The translations under genes were made by a program, and so were the position numbers. Below the pieces are notes generated by a model. The model was not told where the DNA came from. It saw only the letters and a program-made list of their open reading frames with translations, and did not search any database. This document shows positions 1-10,420 of a DNA stretch of 32,209 nt, one piece after another (the first letter of the stretch is position 1; every line of letters starts with the position of its first letter). The stretch is taken from assembly GCA_003427395.1 (NCBI GenBank), contig BFEA01000078.1, positions 2,791,828-2,824,036 of the forward strand, written 5' to 3'. This DNA comes from Chara braunii (taxonomy: Eukaryota; Streptophyta; Charophyceae; Charales; Characeae).

Positions 1-87
<87 letters not shown>
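1..87. repeat. (GA)n microsatellite
   Basis: An almost pure GA dinucleotide tract opens the window, with one interruption near base 66. It probably continues beyond the left edge. The same dinucleotide occurs near 220-240 and in two long tracts at 25454-25519 and 25630-25682. Confidence 0.97.
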
Positions 88-347
88 GTGCAGATAAGTC
101 TCCAACCAGGCAACTGGCCTCATGCTGCTTCCATCGGTTGGATGAGCAAAATCGAATGAATCTTCCGCTGGACATGGAGATATACATTGTCGTGTGTGTG
201 TGTGTGTGTGTGTGTTAGAGAGAAAGAGAGAGAGAGGAGAGCAGATAAGTCTCCAACCGCTCGGCCGACCTCATGGTACTTCCATCGATCTAATGAGCGA
301 AATCGAATGAATCTTCCGCTAGAACATGAAAATGTACATTACCACAC
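88..347. repeat. two-copy tandem duplication flanking TG/GA microsatellite
   Basis: A block at 91-185 (starting GCAGATAAGTCTCCAACC) recurs at 240-345 with about 80% identity, including the shared phrase AATCGAATGAATCTTCCGCT. Between the copies lies a TG tract (191-214) followed by a GA tract. The whole unit is microsatellite plus about 100 bp of unique sequence. An ORF can be read through it but consists of Cys-Val and Arg-Glu dipeptides from the microsatellites, so it is not a gene. Confidence 0.85.
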
Positions 348-348
348 T

Positions 349-368
349 TTTTTTTTTTTTTTTTTTTT
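349..368. repeat. poly(T) tract, 20 bp
   Basis: A homopolymer run follows the duplicated block. It could be the poly(A) tail of a minus-strand retroposed sequence, but no tRNA-like head was recognised to its right. Confidence 0.6.
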
Positions 369-468
369 GAAGAAGCAGTTCCCCCACCCGTAGTCCATTA
401 TGCGCTCATATGGCTGGGTGGTTCGCGTTCGAAAAATTCTCGCTACGTGGCACGCAACACGTTTGAAC

Positions 469-530
469 GCAGCCCATGGTTGTTTGAACGCGTGTGTTCG
501 AACGTGAACGGGCGTTAAGCGCGTTCAAAC
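469..530. repeat. cluster of GTTTGAACGC words with perfect 11-bp inverted repeat
   Basis: GTTTGAACGCG at 482-492 is perfectly inverted as CGCGTTCAAAC at 520-530, with the palindrome GTTCGAAC (496-503) in the loop and a further direct copy of GTTTGAACGC at about 469. The stem could form a short hairpin. No function can be assigned. Confidence 0.6.
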
Positions 531-690
531 GGTCACATATTAAATTCGTCGGCCCACTTGACTTGTTAATCATCGAATGAGTTCAGGAAACGATCGAGAG
601 CCCGGGCTTGTGTGACGTAGAACACAAATGATGAATCAGTGATAGGGCCCTTCAAGCGAGACATGCCGACAAAGACTCATGCTGCCTCAC

Positions 691-1050
691 TGACCACCTT
701 CAGATCAAATATTGCAAAGAAACGACAGGACAACTTGCCACTTCCTATTGGCCAAACGAGTGATTACAGACCACCTTCATATCAAATATTGCATGGAAAA
801 TGGCATAACAACTAGCCACTTCCTGATGGTAAATTGAGTGCTCTTTGGTTAAATGAGCGATCACTGGCCATCTTCACATCAAACATTGCATGCAAATTGG
901 CAAGATAGATAGCCACTTCCCATTGACAAATTGAGTGACCATCAGCTGATCGAGAGTTCACTGCCTACCTTCATATCAAAGACCGCCCCTAACCGGCGGA
1001 GCAGATGGTCACTCCCCATTGAAATACTAAGTGATCACTGGCATATCTGG
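691..1050. repeat. degenerate tandem repeat, four copies of ~80-98 bp
   Basis: Four successive units begin with a variant of GACCACCTTCATATCAAATA at about 692, 769, 866 and 963. Each continues with a variant of AACTAGCCACTTCC and ends near AAATTGAGTGA. Spacing is about 78, 96 and 98 bp. The copies differ by many substitutions, so the array is old. It does not keep one frame and no coding function is apparent. Confidence 0.8.
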
Positions 1051-2260
1051 AGTTGACCGCTCGTCCTCAGATGAACTATTGTCTGCTCGCTGCCAGAACA
1101 AGTATAAGTTTCTACTCATTTGCAAATCTAGCGTGTTATTGGATTGTGTCTGTCAAATTGTAGAGGCTTATTGGCAGTTCCGACACTTTCTGCTCTATGG
1201 CAAAATAGGTATTGGTTATCAAATGGAGGGGCTACCTGACTGTCTTGAGATAGCAGATTAGCTTTAGGTTGGCCACAAGCAGACCAAACATAAGCTCTTA
1301 ATTGTAATGTAGAGTCGGGCGCTTGTTGGCTGTTTACATAAGTCTTTAATGGAACGCTCGTTGTGGTTAATTCACTTGAAAAAAAAGGAACAGTGATGGT
1401 GTACGAGTACCCCTAATAACCCGGTTATGATTCAGACCCTTTTTTTTTGCAACCACATCTCTGTTTTGCACTGTTGAAACATCCTTCATTCAACACACAT
1501 GAGCTTACTTGGAATAATCAGCAGCTTTATCCCATCAACCCCGAGGACTACAAGTTCTAGCCTTACCCTGGTGAGAGCTTAGATTCTGAAATTGCAGGCT
1601 TGGTAAAGTATACTTATTTACTCTTTAGGAATTATCGAGTCTCGACGTGTGAAAGAGAACATCCGAACTATCCAAGAAGCCGATGCAACAGGCTAAGCCC
1701 ACCCCATCTCCCTGCCAGTCGTTGAGGACCTCGGAAGCGGGTGTTGCGGGTGACAGATGTTGTAACCCATGGCTTCAGTGAGCGAGCAATAATGCCCTCC
1801 TCGGCTATCCGTACACTGACATGTCGACAAATTCGACTGCAGGTTGTTCATATGACGCCATATGCAGACCATGTGAGAGGCAGAAGCCACTGCTTCAAAT
1901 TTCAACCATTGGACACCCTCCATTGCTCGCAGATTGTCGGTACCACGATGGAGCAATAACTTGTCCTCCTTTGCGTTTCGCTTCAAAAGCAACAGTGGAC
2001 TACGGAGAACAGGGCATCCCTGCTTGCCATCCCCGATCCGCTTTGCTCACCAACAACTACCGATTGTGACCGTTGCCTTCATCCCACCACTGAAAGCCTC
2101 CTATGTCTGAATCCTGGTCGGGCTGGCTCGACGAACAACTTCTGGACCATGGAGTCGCAGACAACAGTGCCCTATGCACGTCATGAAGCCTCCATGAATT
2201 GCAGCTTCCTAAACATTTTTTATGCTCCGGAGGAGCTTTATTTTTTAGGAACTTTTGCCT
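1051..2260. other. no gene recognised
   Basis: The short ORFs here overlap one another on both strands, use mostly non-ATG starts and show no recognisable domain. Short homopolymers occur near 1380 and 1441. I see no RNA gene or repeat that can be supported. Confidence 0.5.
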
Positions 2261-2269
2261 GGGGAGTCC

Positions 2270-2650
2270 TTATTTTTTTAGGACATCACCGTTTTTGACA
2301 TTAATCAAAGAAAAAGGTTTGTATATTTCCTGTATCTCTTCTGGAATCCAAAATAAACTTTGTCCTGGTTGAATTTGATTATTTTGATACAAAGAGATTT
2401 TTTTTTTTCTGCAACTTTTGTTGTAGCTTCTTAGATTTTTTTCAAGTCGTTTCCACTTTTCTTTCACGAATTTGGTTCTAGGATTGAGTGTAACCACACG
2501 ACATTCCAAAAAATCGGCATTTTTAGGAGTATCTAACGAGACCCTTAGAAGCCAAATCCTAATTTGGCCCTTCTTCAAACGGTTAAAACCGACATTATTA
2601 AGCAACCCTAAGCTAGTGAAATCCAAGCGAGGTAACAAATCACCAACCAT
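2270..2650 (-). CDS. unidentified AT-rich ORF (~126 aa)
   Basis: The open frame is preceded by an in-frame TAG at 2663-2665; the first ATG is at 2650-2648. The predicted product is basic in its C-terminal half, with Lys/Arg-rich stretches and a TPKNADF motif, and has no signal peptide or membrane segment. I do not recognise the family. The DNA is clearly more AT-rich than its surroundings and contains many T homopolymers, which would fit an organelle-derived insertion or a decayed exon. It could also be a chance frame: no promoter or polyadenylation signal was identified. Confidence 0.3.
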   Translation of the reverse strand: MVGDLLPRLDFTSLGLLNNVGFNRLKKGQIRIWLLRVSLDTPKNADFLECRVVTLNPRTKFVKEKWKRLEKNLRSYNKSCRKKKISLYQNNQIQPGQSLFWIPEEIQEIYKPFSLINVKNGDVLKK

Positions 2651-2665
2651 TGGCAACACCAACTA

Positions 2666-5600
2666 AAATCCAAATCAACAACCTAGTGATGAAGCAACCC
2701 ATGGGCAAAACCAACGAACCATTCACAAAATTCACACTCTACACTTTGTATACCTCTAACACCTCCAACCAGCAACAAGGTAGCATAGCTTCGCCAATCA
2801 TCCAAAATCATGATGGTAATGAACATAAACCCTAAGGAGTATCACTCACCTAATTGTCAACAAACAAAGTCAATGAATTGTCAGTCCACAAACTACGTGT
2901 TATACACCCCAAACGACAGTGATCGTTTATACTGAGAAGATACAACCTAATGATTAAAATTTGAAAACACAACAAAGAATCAGTGAAAGCACCAGATTGC
3001 AAAGAATCATGAGCAACACCATGCCCGAAGTAGGAGCTTAGGCAACAATGGACAAACCTGGTCGTAGCTTGAAACCCGTTGTCAGCGACAGTGGGCAATA
3101 TTGGTCGCCTAATGAAGTCTGTTATCTCTCTCCCAGAAGTCGATGTTTGTCGATGCATTCTTGTCCTCCTTCTCCAGCTCTTCACATAGATAAAACTTCA
3201 ACTGCCATCGCAACACAATCATGTTTCGTACCTCTAATCAGAGGGCGAAACCCCTGATGAGGTGATAATACTGATATGTACGATGTGTAGATCTTGTCCA
3301 TTGACCAACCTCACATCTCTCCTCTTCCTTCTGCGGCCAGTTTAGGATTACTGAGTCTCATAGACCAAAATTAGGCTATGGAAGGTGCATGGTTGTGCCC
3401 CCTCGAAGCGTGTGACCAGCCAGGATCCGTACTTTGTGGCATTCTGTACCCTTAGGGGAAAATTCCCAAGTAAGCGTCTTAGTACAGATTCTGGTTGATC
3501 GAGAAAAGTTGGGTTAAACTTTATTTTTCTTTTCTTCAAGTTTTTTTTTTTTTTCTTTTTAAATTGTCCTTTTGGGAAGGGGGGACGTAACAAAACTTGT
3601 ATTCTGCAGCACTTCCCCTGATGACAGAAATTCTATTTTGCGGCACTTCCCCTGATGTTGGTTAGCGACTGTGCTGTTAAATCCAAGAAATAGTTAGGAA
3701 TTGGTATGGACGGAAATTCTATTTTTTTGCGTAATAACGCGCGCGCGACTGTTTTTTTAATCTCCTGCACGCCTCGTAAACTCGTTCCTCCGCTTTGCAT
3801 CTCCGCGCCATCTTTCCTTCTTGCTGCCCGCTCCCCTCTTTTATGCCTCTTCGTCTTCCTGTGAGCAAAATTTGATCCTCTCATTACCCATCATCGCGAG
3901 TGATTTGTTGTGTAGTTGGAACGGTCAGATCAATGTGGTGAGGGCGGGAAGTGCGCACCGCTTGAAAGGCCACCCCAATCACACAGAACTTTCGACTTGC
4001 CTCTCTTCGATCCTCTTGAAACCTCGGCCTTTCTTCTGTCCTCTCATCTACACGGAGACTACACCCCTTTCTACACGCACCTCGCGCTGGCACCCCGCCG
4101 CTTTTTCGGTCTATACATTATTGCAGTCCCATCCTCTCCTTCTCTTTTGATCTCGACTGCAATATTGCGTAAGCTACGCATGAAGTTTGCGGCGTCGAAC
4201 AGGCTCGACGTGCCCAGTGACGGGCAGAGTGACGACAAGGGGCGGAATTAGCGGTAGACTTGGGGTAAGATAGTTGGAGTGACGCAGCGGTGGTGGAGAT
4301 AGAAGGACGCCGGCAGCAAGGCCTTGTGGCTATGGTTGGTTGGCGTTCGGATTGATTGGGGGTTGCGCCTGAGGAAGGCCAGCCCTGTATGAAATTTTGA
4401 TAGTGAGGGACTCGCTCTTACCTACATTGTCCTACCGTGATGCGTGCAATGTACCGAGGTATGGGTATTCTAATATATGCATGCTGAGTGGTACAAGAGT
4501 CTATGGATTCTGAATGTCTCACTGTCTAGGATAGATGGATGAGTACATGTGTGGGCGCTTACGAACGCAATTTAGAGGAACCTTTGGTATCGACTGTCTG
4601 CATGGATGCATGAGTGTGTTGGATTCCCCCTTCCCTCCCAGATCCTCACCTATCCCTGCATCGTGTGTACGCGCGGGGATCAGTGCTAGGTCTTCCCTTC
4701 CTTCCCCCAAAGCCATCGTGTCATATGGGTCCGGGATTGGCTTTTTCTCACGACGCTCGACCAACAACAGATCAGTCACCCGCGCTTCCACGTAGCAGCT
4801 GACCTCTCCGGGACTCGACCCTAATGAGCTGCGTTCGAACAATCAATTAGTGATCACGATCTCTGAGCTTGCCCTCTGACGGGGGTAAGAAGTGGGGAGA
4901 GTTTTGTTGAGACTTGTATGGAGTCAGCGTTCGCCTCGGCTAACACGAGCGAGGGCAGCTGCCCGTGGTCGACCCTCTCATCGAGCCGCTGCAGTGTGTT
5001 CTCTCTCTTCCCAATCGCAGACGACGACAGCGTGTACTGCGATACAGACATACGAAACACCCTGCGACGGGCCCCTCAGGCCCATCTGTACAACCCAACT
5101 AAAGCCTGCCACGTAGGGGGAAGTGGGTTTGTTTGAATTGATTGATTCTCCTCCCCTCTCTTGATCCTGCCCTACACTGACCCAACGATGTTACCTTGGT
5201 CCACGGCCCACGCCTTGTGGCGACCACAGTTTAACTGTCGCTGGTGCCGGCAGGGGGATTTGTGCTCTTGGCGACGGCTAGTCTTGGGATACGAAGGTGC
5301 GGCCAGGTTCCCAGAGCTCCCCCACAGGGCAGGCACCCTCGCGGCTAACTTTCGGACCTGGGTCCCTCCAACCCTGTCTTAACCAGGCGGCGCCGCACCT
5401 GAGCACCCGCGGGGACTCGATGGATCCGACCCAGAAGCCTGAAATCTCCGTGTCTATGGCCTCTCGCCTGTAGAGTTAGCGTGAACTTAGCGTGAAAGGA
5501 GTGGCAGATTCCGCCCCTCCTTTTCACGGTTTTATTTCTTTTTGCCTGCTTACTAGTGTGCCACTCTCAATATCCTCTGCCAAGAGGGAGCGCGCCGCTT

Positions 5601-6235
5601 CGAAACACTTCTGCTGATTTTCTTGTATCTCCATTTTGTCACTGACGACAGCCAAAAAATCAGGAAGGGACTCGGTACGAAACAAGAGTCCCCCGTTCCG
5701 TCCGGGAGATTGATCCCCACCGGCCAAAAATCCTCGGCCACACCCCCAACTTCTCTGATCGGCGTTCGTAGGTACGGAACGGCATGCGGGGTGTGGGGTT
5801 TCGGCATCACAAGTGGCGTCCACCTCAGCGCCCACACTCTCTGTTGCCTCTCCGCCTCCGCCATACCCAACAGCAAGTTCTGGCTAAGCGCAGCTTCTCC
5901 GCAGCTGCCCCCGTGCCATTCCCCGACGCCCGTGCATCGTAAAAGGGACATTCTTGCAGAGCGAGGAATACACCCTGCTTTACTGGGAGAGCACGAAAAA
6001 AAACAAAGAGAAAAGACAAGGAAAAAAAAACAACAAAGAGCAGATGTTTTAGTGGCCAGATACATTCTGGCAAGTACTAGTGTGACTATGGCCTCCGTAA
6101 AGGCATTCCCCGACATCAAAGATCCAATTTCTGTTTGTTGTCTCTATGATCTTGTTTTGGTTTTCGAAAAAGTCTGCTGTGCCTGCGCCGAGGAATGGAA
6201 TCTCAACCTGTAGCCTACAAGATGGACTTTGCGTT
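2666..6235. other. long stretch without a recognisable gene
   Basis: Both strands contain many short overlapping frames, none with a recognisable domain. Local features are a poly(T) stretch at about 3540-3560, a direct repeat of GGCACTTCCCCTGATG-like sequence at about 3608 and 3640, a CT-rich GC-rich stretch at 3760-4150 that resembles a eukaryotic promoter or 5' leader, and an A-rich patch at about 5995-6035. Opposed frames of similar size at 5553-6119 (minus) and 5623-6213 (plus) cannot be told apart by any motif, so neither is called. Confidence 0.5.
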
Positions 6236-6239
6236 TGCC

Positions 6240-6270
6240 TGTGAAAGGTAGTGGTGGTTTAAAAAAAAAA
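6240..6270. repeat. outer repeat of the foldback region
   Basis: GAAAGGTAGTGGTGGTTTAA with a following A tract recurs inverted at about 6905-6935 and again in direct orientation, slightly changed, at 7058-7080. The first two copies bracket the large palindrome at 6571-6853 and may be ends of one composite element. Confidence 0.5.
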
Positions 6271-6570
6271 AAATCACAGAATCCATTTCAAAAAAGAAAG
6301 GGACAAGGGAGCCTGAGTCACAGGTAGAGTTCCAAATAGGCCAAAAACATATGCTTCAGTAGGTCTACTGCGACCTGAGTTCTAATTGGCAGTTTTTTCA
6401 CAGCGTGGTCCAGTTCCTTCCCAGGTACGAGGCCGGTCCACCAGTCTCCCCACGAAGCTCAGCTTTGCATAGTAGTAGGCCAGCATAGTGGGGCATACTC
6501 ACACTGGGGCTCTGCTTGAGTGCATCTGTTTTACGAAGTGCACCACTTGCTTCAAAGGGACTTCCATCTA

Positions 6571-6853
6571 TCAATTTCACCTCACACTACCTACCTACCA
6601 CTACTCCTAATTGTAGGCATACGGGGAACCCCGTAGCAGCCAGAACCGTGCTCACGAGAAAACATGCGGGGGCTGCTCCAGACCTGCAGGTGGGCGATAC
6701 CGGCTGATGCTACCGGCTAGCCCGTATCGCCCACCTGCAGGTCGGGAGCAGCCCCCGCATGTTCTCTCGTGACCACAGTTCTGGCTGCTATGGGGTTCCC
6801 CGTATGCCTACAATTAGGAGTAGTGGTAGGTAGGTAGTGTGAGGTGAAATTGA
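6571..6853. mobile_element. SINE-derived foldback (133-bp arms, 17-bp loop)
   Basis: The left arm (6571-6703) is the near-perfect reverse complement of the right arm (6721-6853), with a short GC-rich loop between. Both arms include GACCTGCAGGTGGGCGATAC and the word GCATACGGGG. Each arm also resembles the 3' half of the tRNA-derived SINE at 7115-7464, specifically about 7138-7250: in both, the CCCGCAT, TGGCTGC and CCCGTA words follow in the same order. The simplest reading is two SINE 3' parts joined head to head. The structure would form a very stable hairpin as RNA or single-stranded DNA. Confidence 0.85.
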
Positions 6854-6917
6854 GAGAAGAACATAGTTTTTAAATAAAAAAAAAGGGGCTTCCTTTGTTT
6901 CTTTGCTTTTTTTAAAA

Positions 6918-7077
6918 CCACCAGTACTTTTCTCATATGTGGGGCCGCGGGTCTCAAATTCAAATTTGGCTGCCACGCATCCTCCATGAAAAATATCTAC
7001 GGCGGCGTGGCAACCATTTTTCAGGAGTAGGCTAGTAGATGCCCGTGGCCTACATATGGGAAAGGTACTGGTGGTGT
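6918..7077. mobile_element. small inverted-repeat (MITE-like) element
   Basis: ACCACCAGTACTTTTCTCAT at 6918-6937, continuing as ATGTGGGGCC, is inverted at 7049-7077 as GGCCTACATATGGG followed by AAAGGTACTGGTGGT. Inside are nested complementary words, CTGCCACGC near 6970 and GCGTGGCAA near 7006. The unit is about 160 bp with ~30-bp imperfect terminal inverted repeats and no coding capacity. A target-site duplication is not evident. Confidence 0.65.
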
Positions 7078-7114
7078 AAAGGCTAATTCTTTAAGCCCCT
7101 TTCAGGCCTTTTCA

Positions 7115-7463
7115 GGCCTTTTTTATTGTCATTATAGTATTACGGGAGAGCCCGTGGCAGCCACATCCGTGCTCAAGCCTCCAACGAGGGAATATGCGGG
7201 AGCTGCACACACCAGCAGGTGTGGTATCTGCTACAGCAGATGGGTTATTTCGGGCAGGGGTCACTGTGTCTGTGCCTCCCCTCCGGTCCCCTGCCCAGTC
7301 TCTGCTCAACGCCACCAGGGGGGCGCCAATGACATATCTCTAGGTAACGGGTGCCAAGCTTGCCCAGAAAGGTACATGAGACCAATGGGGATTGAACCTA
7401 AGGCCTCCTGAATATCACTTGCATGCCTTACCAACTGGGCTGCCCTTCCCTTCTGGCAAGCCT

Positions 7464-7464
<1 letters not shown>
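7115..7464 (-). mobile_element. tRNA-derived SINE (second of two)
   Basis: Read on the minus strand, an A-box-like AGCCCAGTTGGT (rc of 7430-7441) is followed about 33 bp later by a B-box-like GGTTCAATCCCC (rc of 7387-7398), the spacing of an internal RNA polymerase III promoter. The body runs to an AATAAAAAA-type tail at about 7120-7130. No cloverleaf survives, so this is a retroposon rather than a functional tRNA. Part of its body is what is palindromised at 6571-6853. The upstream poly(A) belongs to the neighbouring SINE. Confidence 0.7.
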
Positions 7465-7506
<42 letters not shown>

Positions 7507-7655
7507 GAAAGTTGTGTGATATATTGCAAAAGAACTATGGAACGAGGCCGGGGACCTCACAATTCAACCCAGAGTAATCTGGTAGCCTCACCCAGTTTCG
7601 CTTACGAGCTCAGCTTGAGGGCATCAGACCAGCACTAACCAACCAATCTATAAAA
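7465..7655 (-). mobile_element. tRNA-derived SINE with 41-nt poly(A) tail (first of two)
   Basis: On the minus strand GGTTGGTTAGTGC (rc of 7632-7644) resembles a tRNA A box and TCTGGGTTGAATTGTG (rc of 7558-7573) a degenerate B box. The unit ends in an uninterrupted A41 tail, seen as T41 at 7465-7505. The tail directly abuts the head of the second SINE, so two elements of different families lie in tandem, probably because one inserted at the end of the other. A long clean tail suggests relatively recent insertion. Confidence 0.6.
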
Positions 7656-7912
7656 GGCCTGCTGGAAACCGGGTCCAGCGTGTGACGTGCAACCTCACGC
7701 CCTGTGCTGTCTTCCGTTCGGAGTGCTAAGGGTGCGGAAAAAGGGCCCGGGAGAACAACAAGATGGGGTGTGCCAAGGATTTTTCGAAAATTGAGTGTGG
7801 GGACACAGACAAAACTGAAATCCCCCGTGTTGGTCCGATGAAGTAAGTCGGTTGCTTTCGCGTGTTGCGGAATGCGCACACGGGCACGACGCGAAAAGAG
7901 AAAAATCCAAAT

Positions 7913-8452
7913 TCGATCTAAAAAGTATTGTCGAACTTCCCACCGCGCTACGGCTCTTCGTTTAAAGCAAAAGGGCTTCGGTACACTCCGCGTGTCCCGT
8001 TTCCGTATCAAGTCCCGACGTCGCTTGTTGGTCAGTTCCGAGTCTGACGTGGAGGGTCTCAGCCGCGTGGCTTTTTCCTTGTGCTCGTCTTCACTCCGTA
8101 TTCAGTAGTGGAAACCCTTTGCTTCGTAGCGATCGAGACGCTGGCACTCAGTGCACAAGGTTCGAGGCCAATGGGGCGCCACTGCTGTCCACGGAATGAC
8201 GATCAGCTCGTTAAATGGCAACAACACTAAGTAAGGCGGGAAGTGCGTATTGATAATGACAAAACCCGCGTCCACGAATCCGGAACAACGATTTTCGGGA
8301 AGGAAGTAATATCGTCCGCCGATCTGTGCGACAACTTTACGTACGTCCCACTTGCAAACACGGGTCCTTTCCTCGTTGTAAGGGAAGGGGCGCATTGGCG
8401 TGGGGGACACGGGAGGTTGGCGCCTAATCGAGGTGCGGCCGTCAGTCCACAT
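7913..8452 (-). pseudogene. LTR-embedded ORF, copy A (nonsense mutation)
   Basis: This is the 3'-LTR copy of the protein intact at 19418-19957. The ATG is at 8452-8450 and the frame is kept over all 540 bp without indels. It is broken by TGA at 8104-8102, where both other copies have CGA (Arg), a C-to-T change. Its natural stop codon has also changed, from TGA to CGA at 7913-7915, so translation beyond that point would run into flanking DNA. Shared motifs are PFPYNE, ENRCSGF, FVIIN, VAPHWP and CTECQRL with a CxxC pair. Keeping length and frame while the two ends decayed argues that the inactivation is recent compared with the spread of the family. Confidence 0.8.
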
Positions 8453-9509
8453 ATCAATTAATCGAAATGAGTTTGCAAAAACCCCGAGACGTCATCAAAA
8501 GGCACGATCGAAGAAACCGACTATTTTCCTTCCTTTCGCCGCGAGAGAAGCATGTTACAGAACTCGTACAACCATGTAGGAATCCGGTTAAAGTTTCAAG
8601 GGACCAACCCACGACTCAGGTTCAGCAAGCCAGGTTGTCGTAAACCCGAGGCGCCTTGCTCTTTCGAGGCTGCCTCATAGACTCGTTGCGGATGTCGTGC
8701 AGTATAAGACACATGGCATGCGCAGTGCAATTCAGAACGACAGATCTAAACACTCTTGCATTCTCGAACAAGATCCCGTCGAGTTCTGGGTCTGATCAAC
8801 GCAAAAATTCACATACAAGCATTTCTATGCATACATCCACTGTGGAAGGAACGAAAATGACAATGGTGAACAAATCATAAATAAATCGCGGGATTGTACA
8901 CACGCATCCACCGTTCACAAGGCAAGATGATTGAGTTCCTTTGCATTCGGGGATTACGCAGGAAACTAATGGAAGAGTTCCGGAAGAAGTTCTTCTTTGG
9001 AGGAAATCACAAGGGTTCACCTCGGTTCACATGAGAGACAGACTCATAACACAGCGTCATTCAGATCAAAGAGAGAAAGAGAAGAGATGGGTGAGAAGTG
9101 TCGAGACAGGAGACACTGGAATCCGACAAGGGAACGTTCGGCTTCAAAGTCATGAACTCACACAAAAAAAATGATCCGCAACCATGAAGGCGCATTCGCC
9201 TTGAAATTCCAATATGGCCCTGGGCCAATCATCCACTCAACTCCAATTACCGATCCTCATACCCGCACCGACGATCCCGGCCGTCCGGTGCTAACTTCCA
9301 CCACTGCGATCGTCACCCCGCTGACGCAAGCTTGACTCGGCTCGCCCGGATCCCACAGTCTGTCGTGGCGATCAAGCGCGCAACCGGTCAGCCTACAGTC
9401 AGCCCGTCAGGACTTTTTGACTCACACAAAACGCATCACCTAGCCATTGCTTCCCGGAAGCTAGCTGGGGAGTTGAAAACGTAAGAGAGATCTGCGGGCG
9501 CGCTTGCAG

Positions 9510-9517
9510 AATTTATA
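9510..9517 (-). promoter_or_regulatory. TATA box of 3' LTR
   Basis: The minus strand reads TATAAATT in the same place as in the other two long LTRs (21015-21022 and 30406-30413). It marks the U3/R region. The transcription start is expected about 30 bp downstream, near 9480. Confidence 0.7.
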
Positions 9518-10420
9518 ATTGCGAGAAAGAAGACAGACAGGGAACAGACGGGGAAGAAGACAGAGGGGAAGTCGAGGTGTAAGAGGAGAAGATTCCGCAA
9601 GGGGTGCTCAAGGGAACCATGTTGATCCTTCGGAACCCAATGTTCGACCAATCAGATTCGTCGCGCAATAGGAAGATCCTCTTACTCAACGCGTCAGATT
9701 GGTGAGCGGGGGTAATCGAAGGATCAACCGGGCTTCGCGAGCCAAGGTTGAAGAGCGAGAAGGAAAGAGGCGCGAGAAGCAGCGCGAGACGGGTCCTAGA
9801 TTTAGATGATCAAGAAAGGAAAAACAGGCACGCAAAGAGCAGAAAGAGGGAAAACAGTTGCGATAGGAGAAGAAGAGGAGGGGGAAGGGAGAGAGAAGAG
9901 AGCACGGGGGAAGAACGACGTGGGAAATAAGGAGGAGGAAGCTCGCATACGCGGCGCCGACAACAAGAGAAAAAGGCACCAAAACAGTTACAGTTTGCCT
10001 ACGTCCTAAACTAATTCAAAAATTGAAATCACCATATCCGCGCGCGAAAGTCGACGCGAGAAAAGAAAGTCCTATGCCTATCCGTATTCTCACAAAATTC
10101 CTAGAGTTTTCTCCGACGTGACTAAGAGCATTCATGCACAAAAAAAGGACACGTCGGGTTTCACTTATTCTGGAATTCCTAACTGTCGAGCCCGATTCCT
10201 TGTGCGCTCGCTAAGACGCACGCAATTTCCCATGCATTTCCCGAATTACAAAAAGCAGAATTCCAAGAATCAATAGAACCTCCGAAAAAATGGGGGCCTG
10301 AACAAGGCACATGAAATCAAGAAAAGCGAAGGGGGTTTTGTTGGGGCATTATGATACAAAAGAGGGAATTGAATCAAGGGGTACAAAAGATAAAACGGGG
10401 TCGGGAAGTGGTTCATCACA

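Larger units (their letters stand above)
7681..10420 (-). repeat. 3' LTR, complete (2740 bp)
   Basis: The sequence matches 19197-21089 over its lower 1.9 kb and the inverted copies at 24326-25073 and 29546 onward over its upper part. On the minus strand it begins TGTGATGAACC at 10420, the same start as the copy at 29546, and TGTGA is mirrored as TCACA at 7681-7685, giving TG...CA ends. The lower boundary is uncertain by about 15 bp because the 5' LTR diverges at 19196. The LTR contains a TATA box (9510-9517) and a 540-bp coding remnant (7913-8452). At 2.7 kb it is long, and about 1.8 kb of that lies downstream of the TATA box. Confidence 0.88.

Noticed and set aside
4600-4850. Possible tRNA-derived SINE head (GGTCGAGTCCC on minus near 4815)
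   Set aside because: Only a weak B-box-like word is present; no A box at the right spacing, no poly(A) tail and no target-site duplication.
5524-6213. Opposed ~190-codon frames on both strands, including a helix-like C-terminal part on minus 5524-5640
   Set aside because: No domain recognised on either strand, and the frames shadow each other. Coding potential cannot be decided by eye.
9686-9982. 98-codon minus-strand frame in distal U3, also present at 24764-25060 (plus)
   Set aside because: The two copies differ mainly by amino-acid replacements (His/Arg, Leu/Phe, Pro/His, Cys/Tyr), the start is not ATG, and the third LTR copy does not keep the frame. This is the opposite of the pattern in the LTR ORF.
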